Shown here: in pieces, positions 44,401-59,400 of the stretch
Layout of the letters: every line of letters starts with the position of its first letter
Position numbering within the stretch: the stretch's first letter is position 1
Assembly: GCA_006247105.1 (NCBI GenBank)
Contig: CM016926.1
Location: 2,170,001 to 2,234,000 of the forward strand
Length of the DNA: 64,000 bases
Source of the DNA: Giardia muris
Taxonomy: Eukaryota > Fornicata > Diplomonadida > Hexamitidae
Direction of reading: 5' to 3'
The notes under the pieces: model-generated
What the model saw: the letters and a program-made list of their open reading frames with translations, nothing else
The model's database searches: none
Told to the model about the DNA's origin: nothing
Made by a program: the position numbers and the translations under genes

Positions 44401-47400
44401 ACAGTTCTATGGGGCGCAGTACGTTCCTCTCAGTGATGCCCCTCCGGTCCCCCTGCTCAATCATATCACGCCGGAGGGCGTTTACGCGCACCACGAGCTT
44501 ACAAGATTCATTCGCGTCCTAAATACGAGCACCTTACCTGGGCGAATCCAGGTTATTGCTCAATCCCCCTTCCAGGTTCGAGTCTTCATACCTGGTGGAG
44601 ATGTCGTTCCAACATATATGGTCGAGACGATGGCCATCGAGTGTGGGCTTGCTCGGGTCTTTGGGGTCCAGGAGGATGCCCTGGCCAGTGCGTCTCCACG
44701 AGCCCTTGGTGGTTCCACGTCCCCAATGGCAGATAGACAGTCTAGTCACATGTCCACTCGGTCGGATAGCCAGGACCTCTCGATGTCAGCGTCAGACATC
44801 ATGTCTCTCCCAGAGTTCGGCCAGAGCGCTACGATCTGTATCAACGGTAACGCTCAGGATTATTGTATTGTCGAAGTCAGTGTTGATCTCGAGTACCTTC
44901 GTAGTACGCGGGACACGAAGCTTATTGAGTCCTCGCTCTTGATCCGACTCCTTCCCTTGGAGCAGACACCAATCTCCGTCCCGACGATCACTCTCCCGAT
45001 GCACCTCTCCGCCTTCTTCCCGAGCCTCGAGTTCCACGTATGCCCGCAGTCGATGCTTGACGCATGCGGACAGGATGTCTATCAGGCGTTCGAGCAGATA
45101 CGCCAGAACGAAGAGAAGAGCGTCGTTGACTTCGGTACCGCTAACGTCGGAACGACACTCACCCGGATTATTCTCTGTCAGAATAGGTCTCGTTTCCCCG
45201 TTCGGTTCCATTGGACGCTACAAGTCCCTCACGACGTTGATCGGTTTTCCTTTGATTTGTCACCACTTGGAGTCGACTTCAACGCCGGACTTCTTCCAGG
45301 GGCAGTGGCCAGGTTTCAGCTTTCGTTTATTGGGCAAAGCAATGAGCTTAACACGACGGGATGTAAGGCGATCTGCACGATCGATGGTGGTGAGTCATAT
45401 GCTTATGACTTGAACGCAGGGACGAGTAATCTCGAGGCGGATATCCGCCCGAGCAGCATCAATTACGGAGACATTTTCTTCTTAGCCGTGCAGCAGAGTA
45501 CGCTCTCGGTTCATAACCGGTCTCCGATCCCGACTACCGTCGTGCTCAGCTTCCCTCTTGACTGCCGACCGTTTATCACACATATCAATGGCCATGAGGT
45601 TCGGCCCTCGACGAGTCCTGACGCCTCGTCCTTTACGTTTCAATTGGAGGGGAGCGTGACCCTTGACATTCATCTGACGGTGAATCCGCGTATCCCGGGG
45701 GTCCTTTACATTCCACTTAGCGTCAAAATCGGGCATCTTCAAGAATACACTATCCCTATCTCCGCTAGTGTTTATATTGATCGCCCCGTCGTCGTCTCAG
45801 GTACTGAGCCAGTACAGGGGGCACACAACTGCATTCCTAATATGCTTACAAGGATGAATTACCTCTTCCCGTGGGATAATAACGCCACTGGACAACCGAC
45901 TTCGAGCCTTCCGCCATATTCCGTCTTCCTTGTCGCCGCTGTCCTCTACATCCGCCACATAATGTCCGGCTCGATCAACACAAGCAATGAGTCAGATGGG
46001 CCTGTGACGGGGATGCCTCTTAGTACTCTTCAGAAACGGATCGGCCTCGATGGGTCTTTGGAGATTTATGGGCAGCTCTATGCTCCGACCCAGCTTGAGG
46101 ACATCAAGAACCCCTCGTGCTTGGCCAAACTCCAGACGGACTACGTTGTCTGCTCCATCGCCGACGACCTCGTCCTGAACTTTATCGAGTACTATCGCTA
46201 CTATGGAACCTTCCCCATCATTGCAGAGCGAGACCTTCTGGATGCCCCTCCTACTGGTCGACGTAGCCGCAACCTTAGCATCGCACGTACGCGGCTCTTA
46301 TCTCCATCGGTCGCATATCGCAGAGCAAATTCACAGGCGGCCTTCTCGCATCCCCAGAAGGCGGAGGCACCCGTTGCAGAAGCACTTCTCGCCCCAGTCA
46401 CGTACTACAGTGAGGGCTTCTACCGGTACTTACGCGTGAAGGATGACACCGCCGCATTGGCTCAGAAACACATCCTTTTCAATGTCACGGTCCGCTTTCC
46501 AGCCGCTATCCGCGGCTCGCGCGTCTCCCAGGTTGTGACGCTCGTGAACCACGGGTCGGTTCCGCTTCACATAAGCTTTGACAAGCGCTTTCTCACACCC
46601 CTCAGTATTACTGTCGAGCCCGAGCGGATCTCGCGGCTCCCCAGTGGTGAGGCCGTTACTTTCACGATCAGTTTCGCGACGAACTACAAGATGGCGCTGG
46701 GAGATTACTTGTTCCTCGTCCCTATGAACTACAAGCAGCAGCTTGTTGGATTTCTGTCATGCATGACGACTGTGACGCTTCCGACCATTCGGCCGTTGAA
46801 CCTCTCCGCTTGTGCCTCGAACTTTGCGACCGTTGCGGTTAAGGAGACCGAGGCCTATACCCTCAACTTCGGAGAGGTGTACTTTGGGCGTGCCAAGCAG
46901 TTCACCATCCGCTTCGAGAACCCGACGCTTGTTCCAGCGTCATATACCCTTGATATCAGCAGCGGGGTCGTTGGTGCCGTTCCTCGTGCCGAACGGTATA
47001 CGTTCTCGCTCGGAACGGCGACTGCCGGGCAGGACGGAAACATTTTCTCGGTCATCAGCGACCCGGATAAGCCCTGGCAGAACTACGGAACGCTCCTTCC
47101 GAAAGCTTCGGACTTACTCTTTACGCTCTCATTCAAGCCTATTGACTACTTCGCAAGCACCGCGGCCCATGCGACCTACTTTCGAGGGGCCCTCACGTTC
47201 GCTGTGAAGATGGGTGGAAATAATGGGAACGCAGCGAAAGTCGTCGTCCACCTCGTCGGAGTCGGAATCCATCCGCACGTCACCCTTGACGTATCCGACA
47301 TACGGTTCGCTCCAATCTTCCCCAAGACGCTTCCAGGTGCGGTTGCCGTCGCAACGTTGCGGAACGATTCAGACCAGCCCTGGGAGGTTTATCTTCGTGA

Positions 47401-50400
47401 GTACGACAGGTGTAACTATATTGAGCAGATTGCATACCAGGTTGCCGCACGGAATTATGGACGTCCTCTTATGGTCGATAAGAAGAACCGGATGACGGGC
47501 CAAGCCCCGGTTCCTGATGAGACTGAGGGAGACGTGATCAATCCGGCCGTGTATCGTTTTCGGAATGTGCGAGCCGATAGGGCCCCATCGAAGCCGGCAC
47601 GGACAGGTGCTAACTGGGATAGTGACGAGCCCGTCTTCTCATACCTTTGTGCGGCAATCCCGGGTCTCGGTAGTGAGTTCCCTCTTGAGCTCCAAACGCT
47701 CCTCTCGGAGCTTGAGCTTGATTCTCTGACTCATTGGTATCACCAGAACTATGTGCAGCCGACTACGGAGCCTCCAGTAGTGGACCTCACTCCTACGCAA
47801 ACCCCTGCCCAAACTCCTGCGGATAAGAGTGCGGCCCCATCTGCCTTGAGCAATGCGACCGCACAAGCTACCGAGTCATTGAAGCTCTCCGCCTGCGAAG
47901 AGGAGGAACCACCCGAGGATGAACTTGCTCGCTATTACGACTGCGTGACGAGTCAGGACGACTTTGCATACGACATTTCGCCGATCGAGGAGCTGTATCT
48001 CCGGTATTCGCGTTATGCGCCTACGGTCGTTGCAAACCGCAGCTATCGAGCCTCCAGCACAGATGTGTGCCTGTCTAACCTGCCCTTCCTTGTGTTCCTT
48101 GTGCATGGTCCACCGCTTGCTGGAAAGACGACACTTTCAAAACGGTTATCGGAGGCCTTTGACCCTGCTCGTACGCCCTGCATTTCACTAGAGCAAATAC
48201 TTGGTTCTTGTGAGGTCGCCATAGAGGCGCGAGAGCGTCAGAGCCAATGGAAGGTGGCTCAGCAACAAGCAGGTGCTCCTGCAGCAAAAGGTGCTCCGAA
48301 GAAGAAGGTGGAGGATGTCCCGGACGTTGATCCATTACGTGCTCCTGAGTATATCACCGCCCTTGCAGACCATCTATATCGGCAGATCATGACTGAGCAT
48401 GGAATCACCACTAATCCTGATGCCACCGAAGGAGAGCCAATATCCTATGCGCACGAGCTCTTGGGCTTAGTCTTCGACTCCCTTGCATGTAGTGCGGTCT
48501 GTGATGCTGGAGACGCCGTCCGTGTCATAGCAAGCATGTGCACGCGTTACTTTATGAAACCATTCGTATATGGCTCACAGACCTTCTCTTCTCGTCTCCT
48601 ATTTCATACTTTCGTTCTGGATTGTTCACCACTCGAGGGCCGCCGTCGCGCCCTCAATATCCTCGTCACGGACTATCACAGTGCAGAACTTGCGCGTCCA
48701 ACTGCGGACGAAAGTTTAGAGCCGGGTCAGCCGGCAGTACAAGGTGCGGAGAAGCGACTCTCCCTCATCCGTCAAGCACTCGTCGTGGCAAAGAAAAGCT
48801 ATGACGAAGAGTTATCGAGGCTAACTGCTGACACCTCTTCTGGAGTCTCTGAAGAGGCGATCCCGGTTGAGGCCATCGAGAAGAAAGAGGATCCTGCCGC
48901 AGACCCAGAGCCCAGGGAGCCAGAGCAGCTATTCAAACTCCCATACACCAAGGTTTATTTCACTGACGACGCACATGGTGCCGCTCACTCCGTCTTTATC
49001 ACGGACGTGGACGCATTGAATACCGTGCTTCCAGAGGTACGGTCTTCAGTTCGCGAGGCCCATATCACAGCAGTCGACGCATACCGTGTAGCCGCTGGGA
49101 ATAAGATCCAACGCACCCCTGAGGAGATCGAGTACCAGGAAGCCCTTAACTCCCTCGAGCAGGCCCGAGTAGAGTTTGCAGCCGCGAAGAAGGCCGACCA
49201 GAAGAAGTTCCAGCAGGCCATTGATGATGCAGAGACGCGCATCGCGAAGCTGCGCGAAACTCTTCCGCCGCATCCAACGGCGGGGATCCGCGAAGACAAC
49301 ATCTTTGGGAATACTTATTTCACCTCTACCTATCTTGAGGAACTCGAGACTCTGATCGGGCGTTTCAAGACCGCGTACACGCGGTACTCGACGGTTATCA
49401 ATCAGAAGTTGGCGAATCTTCGGCTATACTCGTCGGTCCACGCCCCAGCGGGTGCGGGCTCCTTCAAGGAGTTTCTCCACGTCCGCTCAACGGGAGATTT
49501 CTTTCACGCCTCGGCAATACGGCGCATCTTCAGTATTATCTTCGAGGCGGCCGAGCACCGACGCGCCAGTCTCGATGATACGAGTGACTCTGAGATGTCC
49601 CAGACCACGAACGATACACGTGACTCAACAGCCTCTCCAGCGCTCAACGCAAGCGGTCGGATGCGCACGCGGACAAACCCACTTTCTGCCCTCGCAAAGA
49701 TGCTCACGAAGCTATCGAAGACTACGAACTTCCCGCTTCTGAAGAATGCCGTCGATTGCATCGTGAACCAGTCGCACCTTTCGCCCCAGAACCTCCTCGC
49801 AGATATATACAATCCGGGTGTCTTCAATACGGAGGACGCATCGACTTTCAAACGGATTGCACGCGTCATTCCGGCGAATTCGGCTGCCGTCAAGAAGTTC
49901 CTCGAGGCTCGAGAAACCATCACAAAGCTCGAGGAGGAGATTCGCGCCTTCAGTTCTCTATCGACTTCTCGAAGCGATAACCCGAAGGCACGCCAGCAGC
50001 TCCTGACCGAAAAGCAATCACAGCTCTCAGCCGCGCAAAACGCCCTCACAACGCTCCTTTCGAATACAGATCCAGTTGCAGATATCGGTGCGACACGGTG
50101 GATTATCCCACCCGGAGAGACTGTCTGTGTTGGCCTTCGATTCGTCAGCAACAGCGTTCTTACGACGAAGTTAAAGGTTCACTTCGCCATTCGAGGCTCA
50201 GATCTTGTACTCCCACTCATCTGCGACTGTCGATGCGACTATCCACACATCGCTGGGGGTCTCCTTGATATCTTCCCAACACATACTGCTGGTACTGGAA
50301 AACGGGTTATTCCTCTTCCGGAGAATGAGCCCTCACCTGAGGCGGATACCGACGAGGAAGATGGGAAGAAGCATCAGGGATCGACCGGTCTAGAGCTCTT

Positions 50401-53400
50401 CCAACACGAGCATGGCAAGGCCCTTATAGGGTATTTCACCTTCGGGTATTTGCGTTCTGGGATGCAACGCCCGAACTTTTTCTCGGTGTATCAGGAGTTT
50501 ACGCATCCGTTCGAGCTTCCAGAAGACGTCTCCGCTAAGCCCGTTTCGCGTGGTGGTCGAGCCCAAAGTAATGTCTCAAACCGTGCTCCTCAACAGTCCT
50601 CGGGGCCGGATTCGGCACGGACCGACCCGGAACAGACAACGGTTTTGAACCAGCTCGACATCCTTACCCATCAGACGGCGTGCCGGACGATTGCGGATGG
50701 AATTTGTCGTTTTACCCCCCAACACGTCGAGGTTCTAAGCATAGCTAACGACAGTTACTTTGACGTAACAGTGGCACTCTTCTTCGACACGATGGTTCCG
50801 GGCCTTGTTGAGGGTGAACCCCAGCCAGACGCTGAGGCCGGTGAGCGCACGATTGATTTTGATGCTCCTGCAAGTGTTGCCGCAATTGAGGAATGCTTCC
50901 AGAAGGTGTATCAGTGCCAGGATACATCTATTCCCCTTACGGACGTCCTTACAGGTGGAGGGGGCACAGATAAGAAGAAGGCCCCACCACCAGCAAAGGG
51001 GAAGGCCCCAACGGAGCAGCAGCCTGTCTTCTTCGCGTATCCGTATCGCCTGGTCTTGAAGCCTGGGGAGCGTTCGGCAGTCTACATCACATGCTTCCCG
51101 AACAGCGATGGGCGACAGAGGGCGCGTCTCCTTATCGGGGTGGAGCATAACCCGACTTATCTTCTAGTCTCCATGCTCTGTGTCGGACAAACCCCAACAA
51201 TACGATATGTTCTTCCCGAGTGCGCAGAGGACTTGCTACCATGCGGGACTGCAAGTCGGGAGGTTGAGGACCTTGGGCTAAATATCCAGAAGTACTTGGC
51301 TAATGGACGCAAGCTTGATCCCAAGGATATCGTCAGTGGTGCGAAAGGAGCGAAACCAGGAACCACAAAAACCGAGGATCATGGAAGTAATCAACCTACG
51401 CTCCTGATTCCACGTGTCCCAACAGGCGTCACCGAAATGGCAGATATTACAGTCACAAACACGAGTAAGCTGGCAGTCCTCGTCGAGTACCTTCCATTGC
51501 ATAAAGACTTGAGCATGCTGTCCGCTGTTACTGCTGCATTCAGCTATTCCGAGTACGCCGTTAAGCACGGACATCAAACGATACGTCCACCAAAGTCTGA
51601 CCGGATCCTTGATCAGACCTTTTCGTACACCGTGAACGGTTCCTTGACCCTTTCAAATTCTCGCTTCTACCTTGGCCCGGGGGAGTCCGGAACCATGAAG
51701 GTTGCGTTTTGTAACAAGGAGGACACAAAACTTGCCCTTCCGGGGTGCCTCTCGGTACGTCAGCATGTGGGTGGATTGAAGAACGTCCCAGAGAACAATG
51801 ATGAGATTTCTCCCGGAAGGCTTCTTAAGCCTCCAATTCCCTCGCTCCAGACACTTGCACGAACCTTTCTTCAGCCAGTAGAGGAATTCCCACTAAGTAT
51901 TGTCTGTGAGTCTCATACGGTGAGCGTCTACGCAGCCGTTGCAAATATTCCGACCTCTCCAGACCGTATCCCTGTCCAAGAAGCAGAGCATCCACCAAGC
52001 GATACACCTACGGTGCCAACCAACCTTCTCAACTTTGGAATAGTTCGAGCGCAGGTCTATTTCCGTGCGGAGCTAGTCATCGTCAATAATGGGCCATACC
52101 AGGTTGGATTTCGCCTTGCGGTCGCGAAGGCATACAGGAACATTGTGCATATCATTAAGGACTCGGAACCCGCCGATCCTAAGCAGGCGGCAAAGAAGGG
52201 TCAGCCAGTGGGAAGGTCAACTGAAACGGATCCGGATAAGTTGACACTTGTTGCCACATATCAAGGGCTTGTCGACGCGGATTCCACTGCGAGTGATGGG
52301 AAGGGGCCTTTGAAGACGTCGACTGCCGGAAAGAAGCCGGCCTTAGGAGAATCATCTAATATCGTTCCCATTTCGATTCTCTTCCGTGCTCCTGAGGCCG
52401 TTGTCTTTGATCGTGCGGCTGTCCTCCAGATTGTCTTCTTTGAGCCGTCAACAAACTCCCAGCTGGCAAGGAGCCATATCAACCTCTCAGCAGAGGCCGT
52501 CTTCAGCGTAGCGAAGATCCAGCCGGAACGGAATATAGTTTTCGGTGACCATGCCCATGGACGGGTTCTCACGAAGAAGGTCATGGTAACGAACGAAGGG
52601 CACTTCCCGTTCATATTCTCGATGGAGCCGCTCGTCGCCACGCTCCGGCGTTGGCTTCTCACGGGGAGTACGTGTCCTTTCGGTCCCGCTTATTCCAAAG
52701 CCGTAGAAGCCTCAGGCCTCGATTCCGCGACGTTTAATGCGTTCAAGGTTAGTCCCGAGCCGATGGAAGATCTATTTCGGGCATGCCAAGATGCAGGCCT
52801 CATCGCCGGTGGGAATGATCAAAAGGCAGCCAAAGGAAAACCGGCCGCACCATCTCCGTTACTCACCTCACTTTGCACACTAGTCACCGAGCCGTTCATC
52901 GCTTCCCCAACGCTCTTTCAACTTGGTCCGAAGGAGTCTTGCGAAATCACTATTACGTTCAGCTCCCGACTTAACGAGCACTGGAGAAACTATTTCACAA
53001 TTGATTATACAAGCCGTCCTCCGGATTACCATGGAGGCTCACTGATAACAGAGGCGTTCCTTGACTCTCTCACCCAAATGCTTGATGAGGATGTGAGGGC
53101 TGCCCCACCCGCGTTGCAGAACTACCTCAAGACGAATGAGGGCGCAATAGCTCGTCTCGCATCCCTCCAACAGCAGGTAACGACCCTTCCTCTTTTACGT
53201 TTCTCAATTGGGGCAACGTCGATCGTTCCGGGGATTGTCAGCACGAATTACACGAATATCTTTGAGGAGCAGGCGCTTACCAACCATCTGCCTCCAAATC
53301 CTGGGATGCTTGCCGGAGGTCCTGCGTTCTCATCCCTTACGAAGACTCTCTGCCTCGGTCCTTGCGTTATCGGTAGCAGCATAACGGAGCGGATCAAGTT

Positions 53401-56400
53401 GACGAATCCGTACGCTGTTCCTTGCACGATCGTCGCGTTTCTGAACTTTGACACTGCCAAGATGAGCTCTCACGACGTTGATGGGCTGATAGCTGCGCAC
53501 ATCGGAGAGACGAGCACTCAGGTCGCTCGCTATCTCGAGGAGCACGGTCAGAAGGACCAGAAGAAAGTCGCCAGCCAGTCTGAGAAGCGAGCTCCCACAG
53601 CTCCTAGTCAAGCCACGAAGGGAAAAGGAGACAAAGATAAAAACGTTGTCACGAACGACAGCGAAGCATGGACACTTGGGAGCGAGATCATCCACCTTAA
53701 TTCCCACGAGAGCACATACCTCACGATCACCTACTCGCCTAGTTCTCAGGTCGTCTCGAAGTGCGAGGTGGTTTGCGTCGTTGTTGATAACCACCTTGCC
53801 GTTGTCGAGCTGATCAAGGAGAACCTCCCGGGGATCTTCGGATTGAATACTGCGCCCACTGGCCAAGGGGCTAAGAATGTGGCGAAGGGTACGTCCCAGG
53901 ATCATATTGTCCTCCAGCAGCTCGAAGATGGGATTTCCGATACCGTTGCAGCGCGCCGGAGGCTCTTCTTCACCGTTGAGGCGGCAGGCGTCCTTCCTGA
54001 GGTCATCTTCGGTCCGGACCTGGTCAATCTTGGGAAGGTCACGGTGGCCGCTAGTGACGATGACATCAAACGTGTCCCCATTTACGTCCAGAATACAGGT
54101 CGCGTCGACGCTACCTACGCGATTGTCATTACCGCCGATACTCCTGCGGCTGCTAACTGTTTCACCATTTCCAAGGCACGACGGTCGAATATAGCTCAGG
54201 AGGAAACAGAGAATGGTGAGAAGCTGGAATGTCGTAGTCCGCAGCCCCAAAGCAAACTTTTCACAGGACTTGTGACGATTCCTCCTGGGACGAAGGACTT
54301 CTTCGACATAGGCCCAAGTCTTGCAGATCTTGCAGCGCATGCCAATGGCGAGATAGCAGAGGCTCGTGTAGGTCTGAAAGTCATGACGAAGGCGTCAGAG
54401 TACACGGTGGTCGACGTTCCACTCCAGTGCACCGTCGTCTCCGCTTGCCTCAGTGCTCTTGAAACGGGCTTTCCCGATCGTGCTATCCAAACCCTTTATG
54501 AGGATACGCTCACGCTCCTCTTCAACCTCGTTGGAAACCCGAAAGCGCGGCAGGCAGCAAATGCGGCACTAGCCGAGATTGCGGGGAGCAAGGCGTTTGA
54601 GGGGGCACGAGCCTATGAAATTGACGCATATGGTTCCTTTTTCGTCAATCCAACGGTCACGAGCAGGACCAATGTGTTTCTGCGCGATTTACCTTTGAAC
54701 CTTATCTCCGACAACACGAATGACCCACCAGAGTATATGACAAAGCCTGGGCTTGAGCTATATGCCACTCCCGTTACCCTCTACAACCCCAGCGTCAACC
54801 ATATCCGTTTTGAGTTCAACGAAGACATTTGCCGACGGCTTGGAGTCATCGTTCATCCGGCGGTCGGCCATATCCACGCCGGAACAAAGAAGGTCATCAA
54901 TATCCGTCTTACACGGCCGGCCTCGTTCGAAGACTTCGTCGCCATCTTCAACGCTGCAGGTGGGAAGGGGGCACCGAAAGGGAAGGGTCCTACGGGCGCG
55001 TATGGTAGTACTGTTCTCTTTGGTACTCCCTTAATCTGTCGATACTACTGTATCTCGTATAAGCCTGGAGCGCGCATCAACGACTGGGATATGACGCATA
55101 CAGTTGTGTCCTACACGACAACAAGTGATGGAGTCGCCGTACGGCAGGAAACAGTCACACCTGAGCCTGAGTTCCAACCATACTTGGAGGAGGATGAGGT
55201 TCGTACCCTTCTCGAGCAATCGCTTGCATCTCAGCGAGAGGAGGTTCCTGCAAAAGGAAAGACGCCTGCGAAAAATACTCAGCCGGACCGTACCGCAGCC
55301 TTGTCTAACGTTCTGAAGGATCTTCATAATCATGATAACCGGGTCGCGATCGCCTCCGCCTTTCTTGAGCTCAACCTATTTGGGGTGGCGGCCGACTACT
55401 CAGCGAAGTACTATGGGACTAAGGGAGCCTCGGAACTTGAGCTTATAACTCCGATACCCGATCCAGTGAGCAAGTACGGGGTGATCGACTATCCAATCGT
55501 CTCGACCCCAATCCTTCAGAAGTCGACTGCTGACTTCTACGCTTATAATGACTCTTATGTCAGTCCAGTCCTCGAGTTTACTATCAACGGAGGAGGGGAT
55601 AGTCCGTACCACGTCGCCGCCAGCGACGGGCCGATCATCGCTGGAAAGCCTGACCTTCTTGTTAGTGCGGTCAAGGAGACATATGGAACGATTGCTGACA
55701 TCCCTGGATTAGCACCCATCCTCGCCAAGTTTGGGGTCAATGCCAAAGGTGGTGCGGATAAGAACGCCCTTGCGACGTTCCAAGCCTCATACACGGCGCT
55801 TAACCCTCAGACGAACCGCTATCTTAAGCGGTATTTGGTGACGTATGAGCCCCGCATCCCGGGACGGTTCCAGGACCAATTCACCGGGAGTGCCGGAAAC
55901 GTCATTATAATGTTGACCGCAACTGCAACTCTTCCACTCTGTCGCCTTGAGTGCGAGAGCAACAGCACCTACCTGCAGAAGCAGCGGCATGGCTCGCTAA
56001 AGACCCCTCAGCTCTTCACAAACCTAATCTGTTCGAATCCTAAGCTCGTCACGGTCATTGAAATCACAGGCCAGGGAGTTGGCGTGACCGTCACGGGTCA
56101 CATTAATGTCCTCAGTTGCATCAATCAGCCGTATGACGTCACTCTCCAGCGCTTGCCAGAAAGCAGTTCAACCATCTCGACGACCTTTGGAGAAGGTGGT
56201 AGAATCCAACCTGGAGAGACCTCTATCATCCGATTTACATACACACCGGTTCGGGAGAGCGCACGCCTCGGCATTGAGGAAAGCTTCTTCGTCCTCCGTA
56301 TTCCGGAGCATGACGTCGTCCTCCCACTCCTCGTTGTTGGCCGCTTCAGAGATCCTGAGGTAGTAGTTAGCAGCAACAAATTGACCTTTGATCCGATCCT

Positions 56401-59400
56401 TGTCGGTGAGTCTGCCACCCAGGAAATTACTCTTCGGAACTGTGAGTCATACCCGATGAATTACCGTTTCCGCCCGGCACCCCCATCTCCAGAAACTGAG
56501 GCCGATTCTGGCTTACTGTCTGTCTTCCAATGCACCATCACGCCCTCTGCTGGTATTCTGCAGCCACATTCGACGACATCTGTCCTATTCAACGTCCAGC
56601 CGACTTGTGAGGGCCGTGTCAACCAGCTTGTGCGTGTAGAGATCTCTCGTCGTGCCACTCCGATTCATCTCAACATCAAGTACGAGGCGTTCTTCGCAAA
56701 GCATTCTCTTTCCCTCATGCCCTTCACGAGTGCAGGGCTTCCACAGCAATTGGGAACCTCCTTCGACCTGGACTTTGGGACCGTCTTCCTTTCCGACTAC
56801 CGCGTTCGGGTTCTCAAGTTGCAGAATGATGGATCGCACGACATCGCGTACTCGTGTCGTATACTCCTAGACCGGAACCAGAGTACCGCTCGCCGCGATA
56901 CAGTTGAGATGCAGAAGGTACGGGCTTGCCTTTCATACGAGATTCAGTGCAACGACGAGAAGGATAAGAACTCGACGGCGCGCTTCGTGCTTGCAGCGGG
57001 CAAGGCAGCGATGATCGCCCTTCGCTTCCAGCCGACGCTAGATATAGCGCTGACGCAAGATTTCGGTCTCTTCTTCCAGCTTTCGGTTGAAGGCGCAAGT
57101 CGTCAACGGATCCGGCTTCTTGGAAGGGGTCTTCGTCCAGGACTTCATACTACGGCGAGCAACGTCAACTTTGGGACGGTTCTCTGCGCTCTTCGTCACG
57201 AGAACTGCCATTCTCGCACGTTAACGTTTACTAACAGAGACACGCAGCCTCTCTCAATAGAGTACATGACGAACTCGAACGCCTTCTTCGTCGACACTCC
57301 TCCGATGAGCGATGCGCTTCCGGTTGGTCGTACCAAGGATGTGGCGATTCGGTTCGTCCCAAGCTATGCTGGGAAATTCAAGGATACGCTTCTCGTCATG
57401 GTCAATGGGCTCTATAAGCTTCGCTTCCCGCTCGCAGGGGTCGCAGTCAACTGTTCCTTCACAGTCGCCGATTATCAGAGCGGTGCGATTCTTAATTCGT
57501 ACAGTTCCACGTCCTCCCAGCATGCGGTTACAAACGTGAATCTTGGGAGCGTAACGGTTGGGAATCCGCCAATGATCCGTGCGATCAACCTTTGCAACAA
57601 GAACAACACGACGGCAACATTCCAGGTCATGCTCAATGAAAGCGCGTCGGACGAGGTCCCGCGTGGCCTTTTCATTGCCATCGTCCCAACGGAGCAGTAC
57701 CCCGATTACTACATCCGGTGCATTGATTCCCTGACGAATTGGGAGAATCGCAAGACGAAATACACATATTTGACGGAACTTCCCTCCAGCGCCAAGCTCG
57801 CCCCGAACCAGCCGTGCACGATCTTCTTCATGTACAGTCCCATCGCGCGCACCGCGCCATTCCAGGTGTATGCGTCCGTCGCCGTCGAGAACAGTATCTT
57901 CTATGAGAACATATTTGCGGTCCGCGGCGCAGTGCTTGGGGCCTCTGCCAAGCTGAACAACCAGAGCGTTGAGCTCCCCGTCTGCATCACGAAGTCCTTC
58001 GTCCAACGAAGCTTCTTCATCGAGAATACCGGGGATATGGAGCTTCGTTATCGGATCCCGCTCCCACCACACGGCCTTGCGAAACGAGCTTTGGTCGACC
58101 TCTTTGAAAACGAGACTCTTACGCTCTCCCCGACTAGCGGGTTCATCCCTGTGGGCTCGACTGTGACGATCAACGTCCGTTTCTCCCCCTCCACGCCCGG
58201 CCGTTATTATATCCCAGCGATCCCCATTGAGTGTGAGCTAGAAGGAACGTTCAAGGTGGTTGGTGAGGCCAACGTCCGTTGTATCGCAGTCGATAAGGAT
58301 GGGATCAAGGCAGAGGCACAGGCCACGGACATCACCTTCAGTTGTAATGCTCGTGAGACGACAAGCGCCATTGCCCGCATTGATAATACCACTGAATCAA
58401 CGTTTGTCGTACGAACGATCCTCGATGGCCCAGATGCGGTCCAATTCCAGGTTCCAGAGCGCTTGAGTATTCCGGTTGGCGGGATGGACTTCAAGATCGT
58501 CTATAATCCACTCCTGCAACCGAAGGAAGGCGAGCATCGTGCAGAACTATATATTGCGGGAGCAGATGGTGGTGCGAATGTCTGGCGTCTGCATGGAAAA
58601 GTCGGAGCCCCACTCGATGAGGGAGTGGTAACCAACCTGACCGAAGCTGCTTATGCTGAACTTCTCAAAGGTAGTACAGTAGTACCAAAGAGTGGGAAGG
58701 CCGCTCCGTCTGAGACTCGCTCAGAAATTCCAGCAGACTTCCTTTCAGTCCTTCAAAAAGTTTCCAATGTCACGACTACAGGCGTTGAGGCGTGGTGCCA
58801 CCAGACGTTGACCCTTTGCTTCCCACTACGGAACTGGGAGAAACGGATGCAACGCTTCCGCGTATCTGTGGAGTTGGCTCAGAAGGAACTTACCCCGCTG
58901 TGTCAGATACATTGCACTGATGTCGTCGATGCACCGGCCGCCGGGACGATTCGAAACATTGAAATTGGCTTCGTACCGATGGTTACAGATCAACTATTCG
59001 CGGGAACTCTCACATTCACGGCTTATGAGACGGAGGAGAAGCTTGTATATCGCTTCCTTGTTCAATCAGGTGGTCCACCAACCGTAGGAAAGCTTGCACT
59101 TGAGACGACCGTCCGTGACCCTGTTGAAAAGCTCATTACGATACCCAATCCTCTCCTAGCGTTACAAAAGGTTACCAACGTTACAATGGCCGCTAAAGCC
59201 TCACGAGACGACCTAGTGGTCACACCTGATAAGATCACATTCAGTAACAAGGCGAGTACTTATTCCTTCAAGGTTCGTTTCAACCCTTACGTCCCCTATG
59301 ATAGCGAGCCAGCTAGTGCCTTCTTGACGTTTGATGTGTCTGCGGTCCTCACAGGAGTCGAGCAGACTGCTCTTTCCCCAGTACGTTACCAACTCAATCT